Below are positions 6,154-14,266 of a stretch of DNA of 14,464 nt, one piece after another; the stretch's first letter is position 1, and each line of letters starts with the position of its first letter. A program made the translations under genes and the position numbers. Source of the DNA: Clostridia bacterium (GTDB lineage: Bacteria > Bacillota > Clostridia > Oscillospirales > CAG-272); the NCBI GenBank assembly GCA_017416885.1, contig JAFQAM010000361.1, positions 1-14,464 of the forward strand, written 5' to 3'. Below the pieces are notes generated by a model. The model did not search any database and was not told the origin of the DNA. It saw only the letters and a program-made list of their open reading frames with translations.

Positions 6154-8424
6154 TTAATGGAGGCGGTCAACGACCTTGGAGCGATATTTGATGAACTGGA
6201 TTTCGGTCATTTGTGCGATGCAGGATTTTACATCGCGATATGCTTGAATGAATTCCGAACAGAAGCAGCCGAGGTTTTCGAGCTCGTCAATTCTTCTGTC
6301 AAGCTCCTTTAACACAGCTTCCTTGCCTTGATTTTGCTTTAGTCTGATATCGAACAGCAAATCAAGCTTGAAATTTGAAAGCCACTGCTCCGGCTTGATT
6401 GGAGTAACGGAATCTGCGCTTGTGTTTGCCAGATGCTTTTGAATTATCATCGGCAAAATTCCCAACGCAACAATGGCGCTTTGTTTAATATTCAGCAATT
6501 CCGGTTTCTTTACTCTTGATTTCATATCTAAATAGATTTGCTCAGCAATTTTAGCCGGGCTGCAATATGCTCTGTTAAGATAGCCGCGCTTGGGGGCTAC
6601 CTTTTCTATTTCGGTAATAAATTCTGCGCCGTCATCCATCAGCTCGTTGCAGGCTCTGTTAAGGTCATTGCCTACAATTGATTTATAGTTATCTACAATT
6701 GAATTCTTTATCTTGGGCTTCTTATAGGAATTTTCCCGATAATCCTCATCGTCATAATAGCCCTCTAATTCAAGAGTTTCCTTGATATAGTAGCGGTTCG
6801 CTTCGGGATCAAAGTTATTGTATTTTAACTCGTATTGCTTTTCCTTGCGCTCTACATCTGTTCTTCTAAAGTACGGTGTCATTCTTGATTTGAGATTGGA
6901 GCCTACTCTTGATCTCACATAGAATTCGCCCAAATCAAGCTCGTCTAAATCGCTTTTTCTTACTACGGGAATGCTTTGCGTGTGTACGGACAGATTAGCG
7001 ACGCCCGAATCGCCGATGCCGGCAGACATTACAAGTCCTTCCTTTTCGCCCATTGATTTTGCAAAGCGTTGCTTTGATAAATCATTATTGCAGCCTAAAA
7101 ACATATGAATATCACAGTTATCAAGAATCGTTGCGGCAACCTTTTCACCGTAAACCTGGTCAAGCTGTTCAAGAGTCTGAACGGACATTTGCAGCCAGAT
7201 TTTGCGTGAACGGAGCGTTGAAATCTTATTGCTCATATTTGGAAGCTGAGGAAGGTTGCCCATTTCGTCGGCGAGAATAATAAAATCCTTATCAAGGCAT
7301 CGGGCAGGATTTCTGTCCGCCTTTTCGGAAAGCGTATTAATTAAATCGTTCATAAACATCAATGCGATGCTGTTTGTAACCTGTGAACGGTTGTCTGTGA
7401 TTAAGAATATTGCATAATCCTCCTCGCACTCTGCAATTTCCGAAACAAGGACATCGCTCTTTGCGGTTAAGGCGGCTATTGTAGCTGTGGAATATCTATT
7501 AAGCTCAGAGTTAAGGCTGGATGTATAGCCATCACGGGTAACGCTTGCTTTGATATCATAATAAGAGCCTAAGGCGCCTGAAACTACCTTATTATCGTCT
7601 GCTCTTCTTAACCACTGAATCAGGTGCTTATAATCATCGTCGGTAGTAAATGATGTTCTGATAACATTATCAAGTGTGAACTTTTCCTTATCCATGCCAA
7701 GGTCGGGACACTCATAATCGTGAAGCAATGTATAAAGGATTGCTCTTAAGCATCCTCTTCCGCCCTCTGACCAGCTAAGGTTCTTGGGATCGTGATTTAC
7801 GACAATGATTTCCGCAAGCTCATTTATGCTTCTGTCCAGCTGATCCTTAAGGCTGAAATATCTTGAAAGAGCCACCGAGCTTGCCTCTGCAACGCTGTCA
7901 TATTTTCCGCCCATAAAGTCCTTGCTGATAGATTTGTCCGCCATTGATTTTTCAATCATACAGCATTCGGCATAAGCATCAAAGATTGTGGCTAACGGGT
8001 TATAGCTTGCTGAGAAAAACGGATTTCTTGCATCGATAATTCTGACCTTATAGCCTGCATCCTCATACTTTTGCGCGTGCTTTATGTATAAATCGCCCTT
8101 AAGGTCAAAAATAAGCAATGAAGGTCTTTTTTCTTTTTTCATTTTAGAGTAAAAATCTATGCTGTTATCATAAAGCACTGTTGTTTTACCCGAGCCCGTT
8201 GAGCCTATGATAAGGTCGTGGGACATTGGATAAAGAAGCACATTTTCGTCATCCATATAGACAGGCTGTCCTATTTCATCCAAAAACGGAATTTCGCTTT
8301 GCTTTATCCATTTACCGCCTTTTATCTCAGCGTTAGCGGAGCAATCCACACATTTGGAATCCTCGTGCGCAAATTTATTGGAATCAAGCAAAAGCTGTTC
8401 TATATTTTTTAAGCTTAAGTTCAT
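6154..8424 (-). CDS. VirD4/TraG-family ATPase, soluble, no membrane anchor
   Basis: This 756-residue P-loop ATPase belongs to the VirD4/TraG coupling-protein family, hexameric motors that move DNA or protein. Walker A is GSTGSGKT (74-81). IFDLKGD (105-111) matches the DPKGE element, Walker B is IILADEMGNLPQLP (382-394), and the TraM-recognition/TraG C-terminal region includes QMSVQTLEQLDQVYG (412-426) and ILDNCDIHMFLG. Family members usually carry two N-terminal membrane helices; here the N-terminus is hydrophilic and has a CxxC (C25, C28). Residues 530-756 are a charged helical tail without a recognised fold. AGGAG lies 6 bases before the ATG. It is 55 bp downstream of the TPR-like gene. No relaxase or mating-pair genes are nearby, so a conjugation role is unproven. 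Confidence 0.85.
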   Translation of the reverse strand: MNLSLKNIEQLLLDSNKFAHEDSKCVDCSANAEIKGGKWIKQSEIPFLDEIGQPVYMDDENVLLYPMSHDLIIGSTGSGKTTVLYDNSIDFYSKMKKEKRPSLLIFDLKGDLYIKHAQKYEDAGYKVRIIDARNPFFSASYNPLATIFDAYAECCMIEKSMADKSISKDFMGGKYDSVAEASSVALSRYFSLKDQLDRSINELAEIIVVNHDPKNLSWSEGGRGCLRAILYTLLHDYECPDLGMDKEKFTLDNVIRTSFTTDDDYKHLIQWLRRADDNKVVSGALGSYYDIKASVTRDGYTSSLNSELNRYSTATIAALTAKSDVLVSEIAECEEDYAIFLITDNRSQVTNSIALMFMNDLINTLSEKADRNPARCLDKDFIILADEMGNLPQLPNMSNKISTLRSRKIWLQMSVQTLEQLDQVYGEKVAATILDNCDIHMFLGCNNDLSKQRFAKSMGEKEGLVMSAGIGDSGVANLSVHTQSIPVVRKSDLDELDLGEFYVRSRVGSNLKSRMTPYFRRTDVERKEKQYELKYNNFDPEANRYYIKETLELEGYYDDEDYRENSYKKPKIKNSIVDNYKSIVGNDLNRACNELMDDGAEFITEIEKVAPKRGYLNRAYCSPAKIAEQIYLDMKSRVKKPELLNIKQSAIVALGILPMIIQKHLANTSADSVTPIKPEQWLSNFKLDLLFDIRLKQNQGKEAVLKELDRRIDELENLGCFCSEFIQAYRDVKSCIAQMTEIQFIKYRSKVVDRLH

Positions 8425-8450
8425 AATTTTCTCCTTTCATAATTTTCATA

Positions 8451-8475
8451 GAAGCGCCCAATAAATGAGCGCTTC
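8451..8475. other. Stem-loop between the TPR-like and TraG-like genes
   Basis: GAAGCGC (8451-8457) pairs perfectly with GCGCTTC (8469-8475) around an 11-base loop. No T-run follows on the minus strand, so it is not a convincing terminator. It sits between the stop of the upstream gene and the ribosome binding site of the ATPase and may affect mRNA stability or read-through. Confidence 0.45.
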
Positions 8476-8479
8476 AAAT

Positions 8480-9157
8480 TTATTGACCGAAGCCGATTCT
8501 TGATGAGCTGTTTTGAGAGAAAACTGATTTTTCGATTTTCGCTCTTTCCGACTCGCTTAAATTAGCCTTGGCATTATTTTCGATTTCGGTAAGCCAATCA
8601 ATGTAAAGTCTTTCATCGTCACCGATAACCTGTGATTTTAAAGCATATTCATATGCTTTTAAGTAATTATTTGAAATGTTAGAAACAATTGCAAGGTATT
8701 CAGTTAATGGAAGCTTCTTTTCGTTTCTCATTGCTTTTTCAAATGCGTCGATTGACTTTTCGTATCTGCCTCTTGCATATTCGTAAAAGCCGATTTCCAA
8801 GTAGTTATTATCCTTTTGTACGGTTCTGTGCCATACCAATTCGTTTGAATATTGCACCTTATTTAAATTGCCTATAAAAATTTCATTTAATGCTGTGATT
8901 GCGTTATACAAAGCAGCTGAAATATTGTTCTTAAAATATGCGTAAAGTAAAAAGTTCTTGCAGCCTACCGGGTTTCCGATATCCTCATTTTCAATATATC
9001 TGGAAGCATTGATAAGCTCATTGATCTGCTCGGAAGCAAAGCCGTCTGATTTTGCGATTAAGTATAAAATTCTGTCCTTCTGTGCGGTTGAGTAAAATCT
9101 TCCCAATACTGCCATATAGTAATTAAAGAAGACCATTTTGATTTTCATATTCTCCAT
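8480..9157 (-). CDS. Hypothetical protein with a TPR-like repeat
   Basis: The 225-residue product matches no family I recognise. It is helical throughout, with no signal peptide or clear membrane segment. One stretch, YLEIGFYEYARGRYEKSIDAFEKAM (about 118-142), has the spacing of a tetratricopeptide repeat (small residue, G-Y, A-F pattern), and the following helices, LAIVSNISNNYLKAYEYAL, look like a second degenerate unit. TPR proteins are usually scaffolds, so it may be an adaptor for the downstream ATPase, with which it is probably cotranscribed (55 bp apart, no terminator between). The start is supported by GGGAG about 7 bases upstream; other ATGs follow at codons 4 and 8. It lies after the terminator of the kinase gene, so it needs its own promoter. 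Confidence 0.75.
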   Translation of the reverse strand: MENMKIKMVFFNYYMAVLGRFYSTAQKDRILYLIAKSDGFASEQINELINASRYIENEDIGNPVGCKNFLLYAYFKNNISAALYNAITALNEIFIGNLNKVQYSNELVWHRTVQKDNNYLEIGFYEYARGRYEKSIDAFEKAMRNEKKLPLTEYLAIVSNISNNYLKAYEYALKSQVIGDDERLYIDWLTEIENNAKANLSESERAKIEKSVFSQNSSSRIGFGQ

Positions 9158-9186
9158 ATTTTTTCTCCCTTCCTTTTGATGACTTT

Positions 9187-9192
9187 ATTATA
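9187..9192 (-). promoter_or_regulatory. Possible -10 element for the TPR-like/TraG-like operon
   Basis: The minus strand reads TATAAT here, in a very AT-rich stretch between the terminator at 9235-9260 and the gene start at 9157. I find no good -35 at 16-18 bp; TTGGAA lies too far upstream. A promoter is required here by the layout, but its exact position is uncertain. Confidence 0.35.
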
Positions 9193-9234
9193 TATTACTT
9201 ATATTTTTAACTTGCGTATTTTTTCCAATATAAA

Positions 9235-9260
9235 AGGCTCACGAGATGTCCCGTGAGCCT
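9235..9260. terminator. Bidirectional rho-independent terminator
   Basis: AGGCTCACG (9235-9243) pairs perfectly with CGTGAGCCT (9252-9260) across an 8-base loop. On the minus strand the stem is followed by TTTTATATT. On the plus strand it is followed by TCTTTTTAAG and a further T-run. The stem begins 4 bases after the kinase-NACHT stop codon and ends that operon. Confidence 0.88.
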
Positions 9261-9264
9261 CTTT

Positions 9265-12200
9265 TTAAGTTTTTTCGATTAGTGGCGGTTGATTGATACA
9301 GCTGTTTTCAAATGCGTTTTTGGCTATATACCAATACTTATTGCTTATAGGGAGCTGCTCCAACGATTTTGTTTCGGCTAATGCTAAGCTTCCTATATAT
9401 TTAATATTATTTATGCCCGAAAGGTCTGTAAGCTTAGCGCATCCGTAAAATGCTTTATTCAAAATGAATGTAGCGCTCGCTTGGCTATTGTCAGCTACGG
9501 TTTTTAATGATGTTAAGCGGTTGCAGCCGTAAAATGCGCGACTTCCGATACAGGAAATTCCGTTCGGTAAATCCACATTCTCGATATTTGAGTTTTCAAA
9601 TATTGATGAAGGAATAGCCTTTGATTTAAGCTGAGTCAAATCAACGCTTTTTAGGTTTATAGCATTGGCAAACGCGTACGGAGAAACATTCTCTGCGTCG
9701 ATAAGCTCGAATTTCTGAATTTCCTTGTGAATTGGATATTTTATGAGCTTTTTTGTTTTTTTCTCGTATAAAATTCCGTCCTTTTCAAAATACAGGTCGT
9801 TATTTACCTTGAACTCCTTGCACACGCAGTATTTGAATGCGCTTTTGCTTATGCTGCGGACATTTTCTGAAATCTCATAGACTCCGTCCTCGCTTATGGG
9901 CCGTGTGGCGCAAATCAATTTTCTGCCGTTTTTGCTGTATAGCGATCCCTTTTTGGATTTACAGAATATATTTTTACTGCTTACAACCAGATGCTTTGAA
10001 TACAGCGCGCACTCCATGCTTTTTGTCTGCTCGCCCTCTCTGTATTCCGAATAGCTGCTCTCTGATGCTCTTGCAGCAAGGTCAACATCCTTCATATGGC
10101 GCCGAACATTAATATTCCAAGGTATAAATGCTGATTTTACATTTTCAAAATCAACAAGAGTGAAAAAATATTTAGTCAGGCTTCCCCAATTAACAAGCGT
10201 TTTGTTTTCATTTATATCGGCAAGGTTACCGTCACAGCATAAAACCACTATATTTATAATATTTTTTATAGCTTCTATGTGCTTTTTTGCTTGCGCGCCG
10301 CTTTGCTTTTGATTTATATCAGCTTTATCAAGCTGACGGATGAAATTATTGACAGCAGAATATATTTCATCATTTTTTTCGCCGTCAGCATTATCGCCCT
10401 TATTAAAATATTTTTTAATGAATCTTTTTTTGATTTCGCCTATCCAATACGGCGATAGATTTCTTTTTATATCTGCTGATTCGTCAAAATAAAAATGGTG
10501 TATCTTGACGCGCTCATTTTTCATTGATTCGCTGAAAAAATCAAGGAGCCATATGCTCTTAAAATAGTCCTCATACAATTTGTGACTGAATACTGCCCGA
10601 TAGTATTTTGTGTCGCGGTTATCATTACTACCGTTAACTGATTCCGTTTCGTTATATTCGGTAAATCTTATTATGTGGTCTAATTTATTATTTTTAATAA
10701 ACGCTTTAGCCTCTGCAAGCTGAGCATCATCCTTTGCATATTTTCGGACACAGTATTCTGCCACATCGCCAATATGCTTATTAAAAAGCGGCTCGCTGCC
10801 GTTACGGTTGCAGGAATTATATATTTTTCTCAAATATGCTTTGATTAAATCCTCTGCTGTATGAATATGCTTGGGACCGCTGTTATTAAGCTTCAAAAAA
10901 ATTGACATAAGCATCGGGGATCTTAAAAGCTCTATAAGCCTTTTGTCCTTTCTTGCAAGCACCGACGGCGCAACTGCGCTTATCTGATTTTCTAAAAGCG
11001 GTAAAAACTCGCCTGTCACCGTGCCTGCAAATGCGCTTCTTATGCTTACGCTTTCCCTTGATGTCATAATAAAGCGATTGCTAAGCCGACTAAGCTCGCC
11101 TATTTCCTCAAAAATCTTATCCGCGATTTCATCGGGAATTTCATCTAAGGTGTCGAATAAAATAATAAGATTTGTTTTGGAATTTTCTATCAATGCTCCC
11201 ACATTGCAATTCTTATATCGGTTATTCAATACCGAGATAATCTTTTTTTCATAAAAGGATACCTCGCCGTTTTTAAAATCCTCGCCTGATAAATACAAAT
11301 GCGTGGTTTTTCCCTTTTTAAAGGACAGGCTTTTCAGGTACAAGGCGCGAAGCGCGGTGCTTTTGCCTCCGCCTCCGTTGCCGAAAAGCAATACATTGCA
11401 TTTATCTCGGCTTCTGTTTAAATAGCTTTCAATTGGCGTTGATGAGCCTATGCAGCCGTAGATATCATTTTCCACGCAGATATACGACAGAAGGTCGCTG
11501 TTTATTTCCTCCAAAAGCTGACCTATGCGTATTCCGTTATCGCTTTTCAGCTCGCGATGCTCCTTAAAATATTCCTTTTTCAAATCCGCTATCAGCTTAT
11601 CATAGCAGCCTTGTTCGCCGCTTCCCTCAATCAATGTATTTTTAGAAGCCAATCTTAATGATTCGGGATTTTTTATGTTTCCCTCAATGCTTTCTATGAG
11701 CACATCAATATCTCTTATAAGGTCGGAGCAGTTAACATATCTTTTTGCCAGCTCGCAGCTTGTGGCTCTGTCCCACATTTCATAAAGCTTGGAAATAATG
11801 CCCTCGTATTTGCTTTTACCCTCGCTTATGTAGCCAAAATCAAAGCCGTCAATTTCGCCGCACACAAGATAGCACAGAACCTTAACCGCGGCGGTCAGAT
11901 CAAGCACGCAGGACAAGGATGTGTCCCCTGCCCTTATGCCTTGGCAAAGCAAAGCTTTATCGTCCTCATCGTACCATTCAGGTGTGTTTGCATATATATA
12001 ACCGCTTTCGCCATTGGTTTTAAGGTTTTCAATAACCTCCGATTTTAAACAGGCTGAACCGAAATCCAGAACCTGCATTATATGGTGGTCGCTTTCATTC
12101 TCCTTGAATCTGAATATATTTTCTGATTTCACATCAAAATGTATATATCCCAATTGGTGTAACGCGTCAAGTGATTCAACGAAGCCCTTGTATTCCTTGA

Positions 12201-12606
12201 AAATTCTTAAGAAGTCCTTAATCATTACAGGGCTTTCACAGGTAAGAGTTGAGCCGTTTACCGCCTCAAAAAGATGATACTGCGTCACCCCGTCTGTGCC
12301 GACATAGGCTTGCTTAAGAAAATAGTTACTGCCTTTACCGTTATAGTATTGGCTGATTTTACGGTTAATTTCCAGAGAAGGGCTGCTTCCCTCCTCAACA
12401 GTAAATTGCTTTACCAAATATCTGTTTCCCGCATCGTCATTGGCGTAATACACAACGCAGGTGCTTCCTCTTGTTACAATGCAATCCGCTAAATCGGGAA
12501 GCATTTTCTTTATTTCAGTATAATCGCTATGGGGCTTTGTTGCTTTTATTGGCGTTATCTTAATACATATGTCATGATTTTTATCATGTATTTCTATTCT
12601 CGTCAT
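9265..12606 (-). CDS. Protein kinase - NACHT (STAND NTPase) - BspA-type LRR fusion
   Basis: This 1113-residue protein has three parts. The N-terminal Ser/Thr-type kinase (about 30-310) has a glycine loop RGSTCVVYYA, lysine K66, catalytic HFDVKSEN (D158, K160, N163) and DFG (D181-G183), so it should be active. The NACHT module has Walker A GNGGGGKST (409-417), Walker B LIILFDTLDEIP (D485, D488, E489), the MTSRE arginine motif (514-518) and the late FSHKLYEDYF motif (673-682). The C-terminus (about 916-1101) carries BspA/LRR_5 repeats such as IGSRAFYGCNRL and LNKAFYGCAKL. No signal peptide is seen, so it is likely cytoplasmic. The frame can open at TTG 12618, but the ATG at 12606 has GAGGG 5 bases upstream and is preferred. 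It follows the 485-residue gene by 32 bp. By analogy with bacterial NACHT proteins, a phage-sensing role is inferred. Confidence 0.9.
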   Translation of the reverse strand: MTRIEIHDKNHDICIKITPIKATKPHSDYTEIKKMLPDLADCIVTRGSTCVVYYANDDAGNRYLVKQFTVEEGSSPSLEINRKISQYYNGKGSNYFLKQAYVGTDGVTQYHLFEAVNGSTLTCESPVMIKDFLRIFKEYKGFVESLDALHQLGYIHFDVKSENIFRFKENESDHHIMQVLDFGSACLKSEVIENLKTNGESGYIYANTPEWYDEDDKALLCQGIRAGDTSLSCVLDLTAAVKVLCYLVCGEIDGFDFGYISEGKSKYEGIISKLYEMWDRATSCELAKRYVNCSDLIRDIDVLIESIEGNIKNPESLRLASKNTLIEGSGEQGCYDKLIADLKKEYFKEHRELKSDNGIRIGQLLEEINSDLLSYICVENDIYGCIGSSTPIESYLNRSRDKCNVLLFGNGGGGKSTALRALYLKSLSFKKGKTTHLYLSGEDFKNGEVSFYEKKIISVLNNRYKNCNVGALIENSKTNLIILFDTLDEIPDEIADKIFEEIGELSRLSNRFIMTSRESVSIRSAFAGTVTGEFLPLLENQISAVAPSVLARKDKRLIELLRSPMLMSIFLKLNNSGPKHIHTAEDLIKAYLRKIYNSCNRNGSEPLFNKHIGDVAEYCVRKYAKDDAQLAEAKAFIKNNKLDHIIRFTEYNETESVNGSNDNRDTKYYRAVFSHKLYEDYFKSIWLLDFFSESMKNERVKIHHFYFDESADIKRNLSPYWIGEIKKRFIKKYFNKGDNADGEKNDEIYSAVNNFIRQLDKADINQKQSGAQAKKHIEAIKNIINIVVLCCDGNLADINENKTLVNWGSLTKYFFTLVDFENVKSAFIPWNINVRRHMKDVDLAARASESSYSEYREGEQTKSMECALYSKHLVVSSKNIFCKSKKGSLYSKNGRKLICATRPISEDGVYEISENVRSISKSAFKYCVCKEFKVNNDLYFEKDGILYEKKTKKLIKYPIHKEIQKFELIDAENVSPYAFANAINLKSVDLTQLKSKAIPSSIFENSNIENVDLPNGISCIGSRAFYGCNRLTSLKTVADNSQASATFILNKAFYGCAKLTDLSGINNIKYIGSLALAETKSLEQLPISNKYWYIAKNAFENSCINQPPLIEKT

Positions 12607-12638
12607 TTTTGCCCTCAATGTTCAAATTGTGAAATAGC

Positions 12639-14096
12639 TTAATCCTCTGCGATTTCTCCGTCAGTAAGATCATTATCAATATCCTTAATGGTTTCATCAA
12701 GCAACGCTTCATCTAAGAAATCATAAAAAATAAACTCTCTGTACGGATAAAGCTTTTTATTGCTTGCTATGATGCTGTTGTAGTCCACATTATAGATTGC
12801 AAGTAAAAGCAGAAAATCGTATTTGCTGATTTCCGCATTCAGCTGTGGCATTCTGCAGTAATCAAGCATTTTGTTGATTTTTTGCTCTATGGTCGCTGCC
12901 GCGTGGGCTTTTGTTCCGTATGCATCAATATGCTTTTTAATCACCTTGGAGCTTAACGAGGTCATTATGGTGGCAAGCATCATATTTCTTGTGATGTTTT
13001 CCTTGTTATTAACCATTCTGTCAAACTCCGCCATTGACATATCCAATATTTCTCCCGAAGGCGCTTTTACGAAGCTTTCCCTAATTTCCTCAAGCTCCAA
13101 TTCAAGCTCCTCATCCTTCATATAGCAACGGTTGTCCTCGTCGCTTTTTCCGTTCAAAACAAATTTTCTGTATTCCTCATAATCAATTTTATGTAGGTAT
13201 TTAATGCAGTTCATACACATCTGTCTGCTGAGTAAATACAGGCTTTTTTGAGTCTGTCTGTTTGTTAATGCAAATTGTATTATATCCTTTAATTCGTAGT
13301 TATAGATCTTGTCATCTCTTTTTTCACGAATTCCTATTCTTGACTGAGATGATTTTTTTGATAAAACATTGATAATTTCATCTATTGTGCAGCCGCAAAG
13401 AAGCGCCGCGTATGCAAAATATCTGCTGATGTGTCTTCTGCCGAAGTCAAGCGCGTATTGAGAAACAAAGCGATAAACTGTTTTCTTGCTTTTATCGTCG
13501 TCCTTGCTTCCTATTGCTTCTATGCTGTTAAAGTCGTTTCTTATGGCTCTTGTAAATGTACCGCTTGACTCTGCGCCTGTTTCGTTGGCTATTTTTTCCA
13601 ATTCACTGTCATTACACAGCTGACGGAATATAACATATGCATTTTCGCCTGTTTTTTCCTCAAGCATAATTGATACAGATACGCAGAAATCGAAAAAGTC
13701 CAATTCGTATAGCTTTTCCAAGCCCAAAATACCGATATCGTTATTGAAGCATTCTATTCTGTTTTCTCTGTGTCTTCTATGAATACCCAAGAAAAGAAGC
13801 AAATCTAAATACTTTTTTCTTTCAAGATTTCTGACAAATGGCGGCATAGACTCTCCGTTTATCCAGTTTCTGATATTTCTACCGAAGCTATCCTCGCTTG
13901 CGCTGTTAAAAATAGCTTTACCGCCGTTTTTCTTATACAAATCAGACACAAATTTTCTTGCAGAGAGCTCACCGATTGCATCTATAATAAGCGATTTGAA
14001 ATACTCCTGCTTATTTATTTCATATTCGTTGGATTGAAGCAGCTCTTGATATACTTTTCTTGCCTTTTCAACTGACATTTTTTTAACTGATTTCAT
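12639..14096 (-). CDS. Hypothetical helical protein with HTH-like N-terminal segment
   Basis: The 485-residue product has no family I can name. It is predicted mostly helical and soluble, with no catalytic motif. Residues 71-105 (FGRNIRNWINGE, then P, an arginine-rich stretch and LLLFLGI) resemble the recognition part of XRE-like helix-turn-helix domains (R-W-x-x-G, then P, then a hydrophobic helix). It could therefore bind DNA or act as a signalling adaptor. The middle has a very acidic stretch (about 328-341), and the C-terminus is acidic too. AGGAG lies 8 bases before the ATG. It is the first gene of the operon and precedes the kinase-NACHT-LRR gene by 32 bp, so the two probably work together. 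It may autoregulate through the palindrome in its own promoter, which is inference. Confidence 0.75.
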   Translation of the reverse strand: MKSVKKMSVEKARKVYQELLQSNEYEINKQEYFKSLIIDAIGELSARKFVSDLYKKNGGKAIFNSASEDSFGRNIRNWINGESMPPFVRNLERKKYLDLLLFLGIHRRHRENRIECFNNDIGILGLEKLYELDFFDFCVSVSIMLEEKTGENAYVIFRQLCNDSELEKIANETGAESSGTFTRAIRNDFNSIEAIGSKDDDKSKKTVYRFVSQYALDFGRRHISRYFAYAALLCGCTIDEIINVLSKKSSQSRIGIREKRDDKIYNYELKDIIQFALTNRQTQKSLYLLSRQMCMNCIKYLHKIDYEEYRKFVLNGKSDEDNRCYMKDEELELELEEIRESFVKAPSGEILDMSMAEFDRMVNNKENITRNMMLATIMTSLSSKVIKKHIDAYGTKAHAAATIEQKINKMLDYCRMPQLNAEISKYDFLLLLAIYNVDYNSIIASNKKLYPYREFIFYDFLDEALLDETIKDIDNDLTDGEIAED

Positions 14097-14140
14097 TTTT
14101 CTCTCTCCTTTGCGTCTAAAATTTTATAGGTTATTATTTT

Positions 14141-14169
14141 ATAATAGCATATATTATTTTTTTTGTAAA
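14141..14169 (-). promoter_or_regulatory. Promoter of the 485-residue/kinase-NACHT operon
   Basis: On the minus strand, -35 TTTACA (14169-14164), a 17-bp spacer and -10 TATTAT (14146-14141) with TGC in front (extended -10) precede the gene start by about 45 bases. The -35 box is inside the palindrome at 14162-14183. Confidence 0.6.
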
Positions 14170-14183
14170 CATTATTTTACAAA
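14162..14183. promoter_or_regulatory. Operator-like palindrome over the -35 box
   Basis: TTTGTAAA and TTTACAAA form a perfect 8-bp inverted repeat around 6 bases (22 bp, about two helical turns), the normal geometry for a dimeric helix-turn-helix repressor. It covers the -35 element of the minus-strand promoter and lies upstream of the divergent promoter at 14207-14235. Confidence 0.55.
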
Positions 14184-14206
14184 TTTTGCGGTTTTTTTAT
14201 TACTTA

Positions 14207-14235
14207 TTGCAATTTAAAATTGAATGTGATAAAAT
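14207..14235 (+). promoter_or_regulatory. Promoter of the divergent EEP-family gene
   Basis: TTGCAA (14207-14212), a 17-bp spacer and TAAAAT (14230-14235) with an extended TGA precede the ATG at 14267 by 31 bases. A ribosome binding site, AGAGGTG, lies 5 bases before the start. Confidence 0.55.
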
Positions 14236-14266
14236 TGTATAAAAAAGGTTCGCAAGAGGTGATTTT

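Noticed and set aside
6058..6312. Plus-strand open frame of 84 codons starting in the hairpin array
   Set aside because: Its first part is the tandem hairpin repeat and the rest is antisense to the ATPase gene. It has no ribosome binding site or protein-like composition.
6606..6616. 11-nt match of spacer 1 (38-48) to the ATPase gene, as possible self-targeting
   Set aside because: The match lies at the PAM-distal end of the guide and about one such 11-mer is expected by chance in this window.
6154..8424. TraG-like ATPase as proof of an integrative conjugative element
   Set aside because: No relaxase, integrase, VirB4-like or attachment-site sequence is visible in the window, and the protein lacks membrane helices.
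8451..8475. Stem-loop as a terminator between the TPR-like and TraG-like genes
   Set aside because: No T-run follows on the minus strand and the ATPase ribosome binding site comes directly after, so cotranscription is more likely.
12607..12618. TTG start four codons upstream of the ATG of the kinase-NACHT gene
   Set aside because: The TTG codon directly precedes the GAGGG that serves as ribosome binding site for the ATG at 12606, and nothing resembling a binding site precedes the TTG.
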